From an uncultured Clostridia bacterium (GTDB taxonomy: Bacteria > Bacillota > Clostridia > TANB77 > CAG-508), in NCBI GenBank assembly GCA_948524275.1, contig CAOSLI010000002.1:124001-188000 (forward strand): a DNA stretch of 64,000 nucleotides, given 5' to 3'. Under the pieces are notes generated by a model, which was given only the letters and a program-made list of their open reading frames with translations, ran no database searches and was not told the origin of the DNA. Shown in pieces: positions 61,295 through 64,000 of the stretch (position 1 is its first letter; each line of letters begins with the position of its first letter). Position numbers and translations under genes: made by a program.

Positions 61295-62131
61295 TTAAGC
61301 ACTTTCCCAATAATAATATAATATATTTTTATCTACATCATAGACCCCTATCTCATAGCCTGTCGCCTCTTCTTTGGTAAAGTGTGTTTTCTTATATTCA
61401 TCACTTGTTCTGCATACTAAATCATAATGATAATATGCATTTTCTATTGATAATACTTCTTCATTATATTCAAAAGCATTCAGTTTATCATCATTTAATT
61501 TATTTTTATTCCATTTTGAATTTTTATCTAATGTTTCTATTATTTCTTTTCCTTTTTCGTTTGTAAATTTATATACATAGTAGTCTCTTCCATCGTTTTG
61601 TGGTCCACCTCTTACATCATATACTTCTTTATTTTTATAATTGCTTATTTTTATACCTAAAATATCATTATAGTCATGATCTTTACCTAATATTATTCCT
61701 CTAGTATAATAATACAATTTAGCATTTTTTATGTCAAATATAGCATATACGCCTTTATGATGATAGTAATACAGTTTTTCCCTATCTATTTTGATGGTTT
61801 CATTTTCATTTATTTCATAAAATTCTTCCATTATGTACTCATAAAATTTATCTCTATTCCATAAATCACTATTTTCTAGCTGAACTTTAAATTTTTCCAT
61901 GGTATTACTATAATAATTTTTTATTTTATATACTTTATATTTACTAACTTCATCATATCCATATGTTGTACAATATTCTATTTCATAATCTTTAATTTCT
62001 AAATCTAGTTTTTTATAATCGTCATCTATTCTAAAAAGAATTTTTAATATAAAAATATATATAATTAGAAAAAATATAATAACTATAGATAATATTAATC
62101 CAATAGTTTTTAGTATCTCTAATTTTTTCAA
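61295..62131 (-). CDS. Membrane-anchored protein of unknown function
   Basis: 278 residues. One strong N-terminal helix (about 8-33), then a Tyr- and Lys-rich outer domain made of strands with two similar parts (YKVYKIKNYYSNTMEKFKVQ ... SDLWNRDKFY, and YYVYKFTNEKGKEIIETLDK ... NSKWNKNKLN), suggesting an internal duplication. Start at a TTG (62131) after AGGAGG. It is in tandem with 62155-63273 at a 23-base gap, probably one transcript. Not recognised. Confidence 0.6.
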   Translation of the reverse strand: MKKLEILKTIGLILSIVIIFFLIIYIFILKILFRIDDDYKKLDLEIKDYEIEYCTTYGYDEVSKYKVYKIKNYYSNTMEKFKVQLENSDLWNRDKFYEYIMEEFYEINENETIKIDREKLYYYHHKGVYAIFDIKNAKLYYYTRGIILGKDHDYNDILGIKISNYKNKEVYDVRGGPQNDGRDYYVYKFTNEKGKEIIETLDKNSKWNKNKLNDDKLNAFEYNEEVLSIENAYYHYDLVCRTSDEYKKTHFTKEEATGYEIGVYDVDKNILYYYWESA

Positions 62132-62154
62132 TATGGATACCTCCTGATTAAAAC

Positions 62155-63273
62155 TTAAAATTCACCTTCTTTAGTTTTTAATTTTATTGTTACATTATAT
62201 GTATTTATAACTCCATATTCACTTGACACAACTCCCAGATTATTTAACAATGTTGAAAAAATGTCTGTAAGTTTGTCGTCTTTTGAATCTGCATATTCCT
62301 TTAAATCTTTAAAATCAGTAAAATCATATGTATCCATTATTTTAATTTCAAATTCCCACTTGTTTTCATTATTCTTATAAGCTTTAACAAGCATTGTAGC
62401 ATCATGTAATGCATAGAGTAAATCACTATTGTCAAATCTTATTAATTTATCTTCTACTAATGCATTATCAGCTATAACAAACTCCTCTTTATCTTGTCCA
62501 TATTTTTTTATTAATTGATTTATTCCATTTTTAAACGATTTACTTGTTGTAATTAATTTCGATATTTCATCACTTTCTATACTTATGTCATTTGGCTTCT
62601 TACCAAATGGTGATAATGAATTTAGCAATAACATAGCTGCAAGCTTTTTATTAGTTAATATTCCCCCAGCTACAACTACTTGCCAAAATACATATTGCAT
62701 TGAATAAAATACACCATATGAAATTGGATTGGATTTTTTAGTTAGATCAAATATAAAACTTAGGCTTCTTATATAACCTTTTGCTATTTTTTCATCTATT
62801 TTCTCGAAATCTATATTTTTTAATTTATTCATAATTTCATCAAATTTTTGTGAAGAGTTAAATGCCTGATATACATCATTTAACTTAAATGGAATACTTT
62901 CTACTATATCTTTTGAAAATATTGATATCGCATTTATATCTTTTGAGATCTTTTCTTTGTTATCATCCAAAAAAGGTAAATTGATTCTATTTAAATAATT
63001 CAGTGCTATATATTTTTGTGCCAAATTATATTTTTTACTTCTACTAAGAAAAAACTTATGATCTTTCCATGCAATTCTAGTACATAAATATAATTCTTTA
63101 TTAGCTATTATCCTAGGCGTTTTTGCAATCTTTAATAAATCATATAAATTATCTACGCAACCTCTACCAAACATTTGGTATTTGTAATTATATGGTTTAT
63201 TACACAATATACATCTTTTTTCATTTTGTTCTTTTATTTCACTTATTTTTCTTGTCAATCTAATGTTCTCCAT
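62155..63273 (-). CDS. Cys-motif protein of unknown function
   Basis: 372 residues, mostly helical. The N-terminus has C-x2-C and a later Cys (KRCILCNKPYNYKYQMFGRG then C), suggesting a small zinc-binding site. The ending has DTYDFTDFKDLKEY and EYGVINTYNVTIKL. The promoter is at 63296-63324, so the leader is only about 16 bases and the binding site is weak. It lies in the accessory block beside a toxin-antitoxin pair; a role in defence or an envelope system is only a guess. Confidence 0.55.
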   Translation of the reverse strand: MENIRLTRKISEIKEQNEKRCILCNKPYNYKYQMFGRGCVDNLYDLLKIAKTPRIIANKELYLCTRIAWKDHKFFLSRSKKYNLAQKYIALNYLNRINLPFLDDNKEKISKDINAISIFSKDIVESIPFKLNDVYQAFNSSQKFDEIMNKLKNIDFEKIDEKIAKGYIRSLSFIFDLTKKSNPISYGVFYSMQYVFWQVVVAGGILTNKKLAAMLLLNSLSPFGKKPNDISIESDEISKLITTSKSFKNGINQLIKKYGQDKEEFVIADNALVEDKLIRFDNSDLLYALHDATMLVKAYKNNENKWEFEIKIMDTYDFTDFKDLKEYADSKDDKLTDIFSTLLNNLGVVSSEYGVINTYNVTIKLKTKEGEF

Positions 63274-63295
63274 CTATTTCTAAACTTTTGTTTGT

Positions 63296-63324
63296 ATTTT
63301 ATAATACATTATTTAATATGTCAA
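63296..63324 (-). promoter_or_regulatory. Sigma-A promoter of the accessory genes 62155-63273 and 61295-62131
   Basis: Minus strand TTGACA (63324-63319), 17-base spacer, TAAAAT (63301-63296). Confidence 0.65.
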
Positions 63325-63418
63325 TACTTATTTCAAATTATCTTACCTTTTTGTTCTCACATATCCGTAAATTATTTAGTGTATGATTTCCACTTATCTT
63401 CAAATTATTAAAGGTAAT

Positions 63419-63468
63419 AAAAGACATGATGGTGCGTTCAAGTACCTTCATGTCTTATTTTTAGTTTA
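63419..63468 (-). terminator. Terminator of pcrA (original copy of the direct repeat)
   Basis: Stem AAGACATGAAGGT / ACCATCATGTCTT on the minus strand followed by TTTATTACC. 49 of 50 bases match 60488-60537. Confidence 0.85.
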
Positions 63469-64000
63469 ATATTTCTAGTCCTGCAAATTTTGCCATAAGT
63501 CTCTTGTGTCCTGCTTTTTCAAATTCAATGTCTACTTTAGCGTCGTCTCCTTCTTGTTCTATTTTAGTTATAATACCTTCTCCAAATTTCTTATGATATA
63601 CTCTTGTTCCTTCTTGGTACTGACTTAAGTCTACACTTGATGTTTTCTTATTTTGTAATGATGCTAAGAAACTGTCAGCTGACCTTCCAAATGCTGATGG
63701 TTTGAATGAAGCACTTTCTTCTTTAAGCATATCGCTTGACGCCTTATATGTTGTAACCTTACTTCCGTATGTATTTTGCTTTTGTGCATATCCTCCGCCA
63801 TAGTTCCAACCATATCTGCTGTCTTCAAATTCTTCTTCATTTTTTTTAGTATCCATTGCTTCATCATATCCATCTAAAAGTTCTGATGGTATTTCTTTTA
63901 AAAATCTTGATGGCTGATTATAACTCGTTGATCCGAATATTGTTCTTCTTTTTGCAAATGTCATAAACAGATTTCTTTTTGCTCTTGTTATTCCCACATA
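63461..64000 (-). CDS. pcrA: ATP-dependent DNA helicase PcrA/UvrD, C-terminal part (cut by window edge)
   Basis: The frame enters at 64000 with YVGITRAKRNLFMTFAKRR, helicase motif VI of superfamily 1, and ends with the C-terminal Tudor-like domain (GTRVYHKKFGEGIITKIEQE, then RLMAKFAGLEILN). PcrA removes RNA polymerase and recombinase from DNA and is essential in Firmicutes. Only the last 180 codons are present. Its tail and terminator are duplicated in the accessory block downstream. Confidence 0.94.
   Translation of the reverse strand, partial: YVGITRAKRNLFMTFAKRRTIFGSTSYNQPSRFLKEIPSELLDGYDEAMDTKKNEEEFEDSRYGWNYGGGYAQKQNTYGSKVTTYKASSDMLKEESASFKPSAFGRSADSFLASLQNKKTSSVDLSQYQEGTRVYHKKFGEGIITKIEQEGDDAKVDIEFEKAGHKRLMAKFAGLEILN

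Overview
The window looks like a chromosomal segment of a strongly AT-rich, endospore-forming Clostridia-type Firmicute. Support comes from the AT-rich codon use, a spoIIE gene, clostridial gene orders (gdpP-rplI-dnaB, rpsF-ssb-rpsR, dnaG-rpoD, radC-mreBCD-mrdA-minC), MecA, DUF4321 and WG-repeat proteins. An uncultured gut clostridium is a fair guess, but this is inference. Nearly all housekeeping genes are on the minus strand; the plus strand mainly carries small or regulatory genes. No tRNA, rRNA, CRISPR array or complete insertion sequence was seen.

Layout. 1-682: 5' part of tilS. 683-1121: a compact locus with a small hydrophobic peptide gene and a convergent antitoxin-like RNA, organised like the Fst/par type I toxin-antitoxin systems. 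1122-5236: dnaB, rplI and gdpP under one promoter. 5296-11177: a DUF4282 membrane protein, then a YhgE/Pip-like secreted protein and an MMPL exporter, with a divergent TetR regulator and three operator-like palindromes. 11184-20664: rpoC and rpoB, flanked by two decayed Rpn-type nuclease genes; rpoB has a long structured leader. 20856-22078: rpsR, ssb, rpsF. 22215-23164: two small genes of unknown function. 23162-27145: rpoD, dnaG, carD. 27180-30742: tatD, acpS, a tail-anchored protein and a WG-repeat protein. 30914-32327: a three-gene toxin-antitoxin-SecB-like chaperone (TAC) operon. 32585-35137: spoIIE, frameshifted. 35294-35566: a 30-residue peptide gene facing a strong convergent promoter. 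35590-50816: three giant surface proteins. 51019-51582: two small plus-strand genes. 51617-52368: a ParE/RelE-type toxin-antitoxin operon. 52448-58982: the cell-shape cluster (minC, mrdA, mreD, frameshifted mreC, mreB, radC, DUF4321). 59128-59757: mecA. 59945-63468: an accessory block holding a HepT-MntA pair and unknown genes, inserted beside pcrA and bounded by copies of the pcrA 3' end and terminator. 63461-64000: 3' end of pcrA.

Themes. Five likely toxin-antitoxin systems (two RNA-regulated candidates, TAC, ParE-like, HepT-MntA) are interleaved with core genes. Two dispersed intergenic repeat families recur. One is a palindromic GACCGTCCC/TTGGTTGA element. The other is a hairpin repeat containing GGAGCGAAGCG that supplies the ribosome binding site of radC and probably of dnaB, and creates false N-terminal extensions. 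Two conserved genes, spoIIE and mreC, each carry a one-base frameshift. These could be real mutations or assembly errors, and the sequence alone cannot decide.
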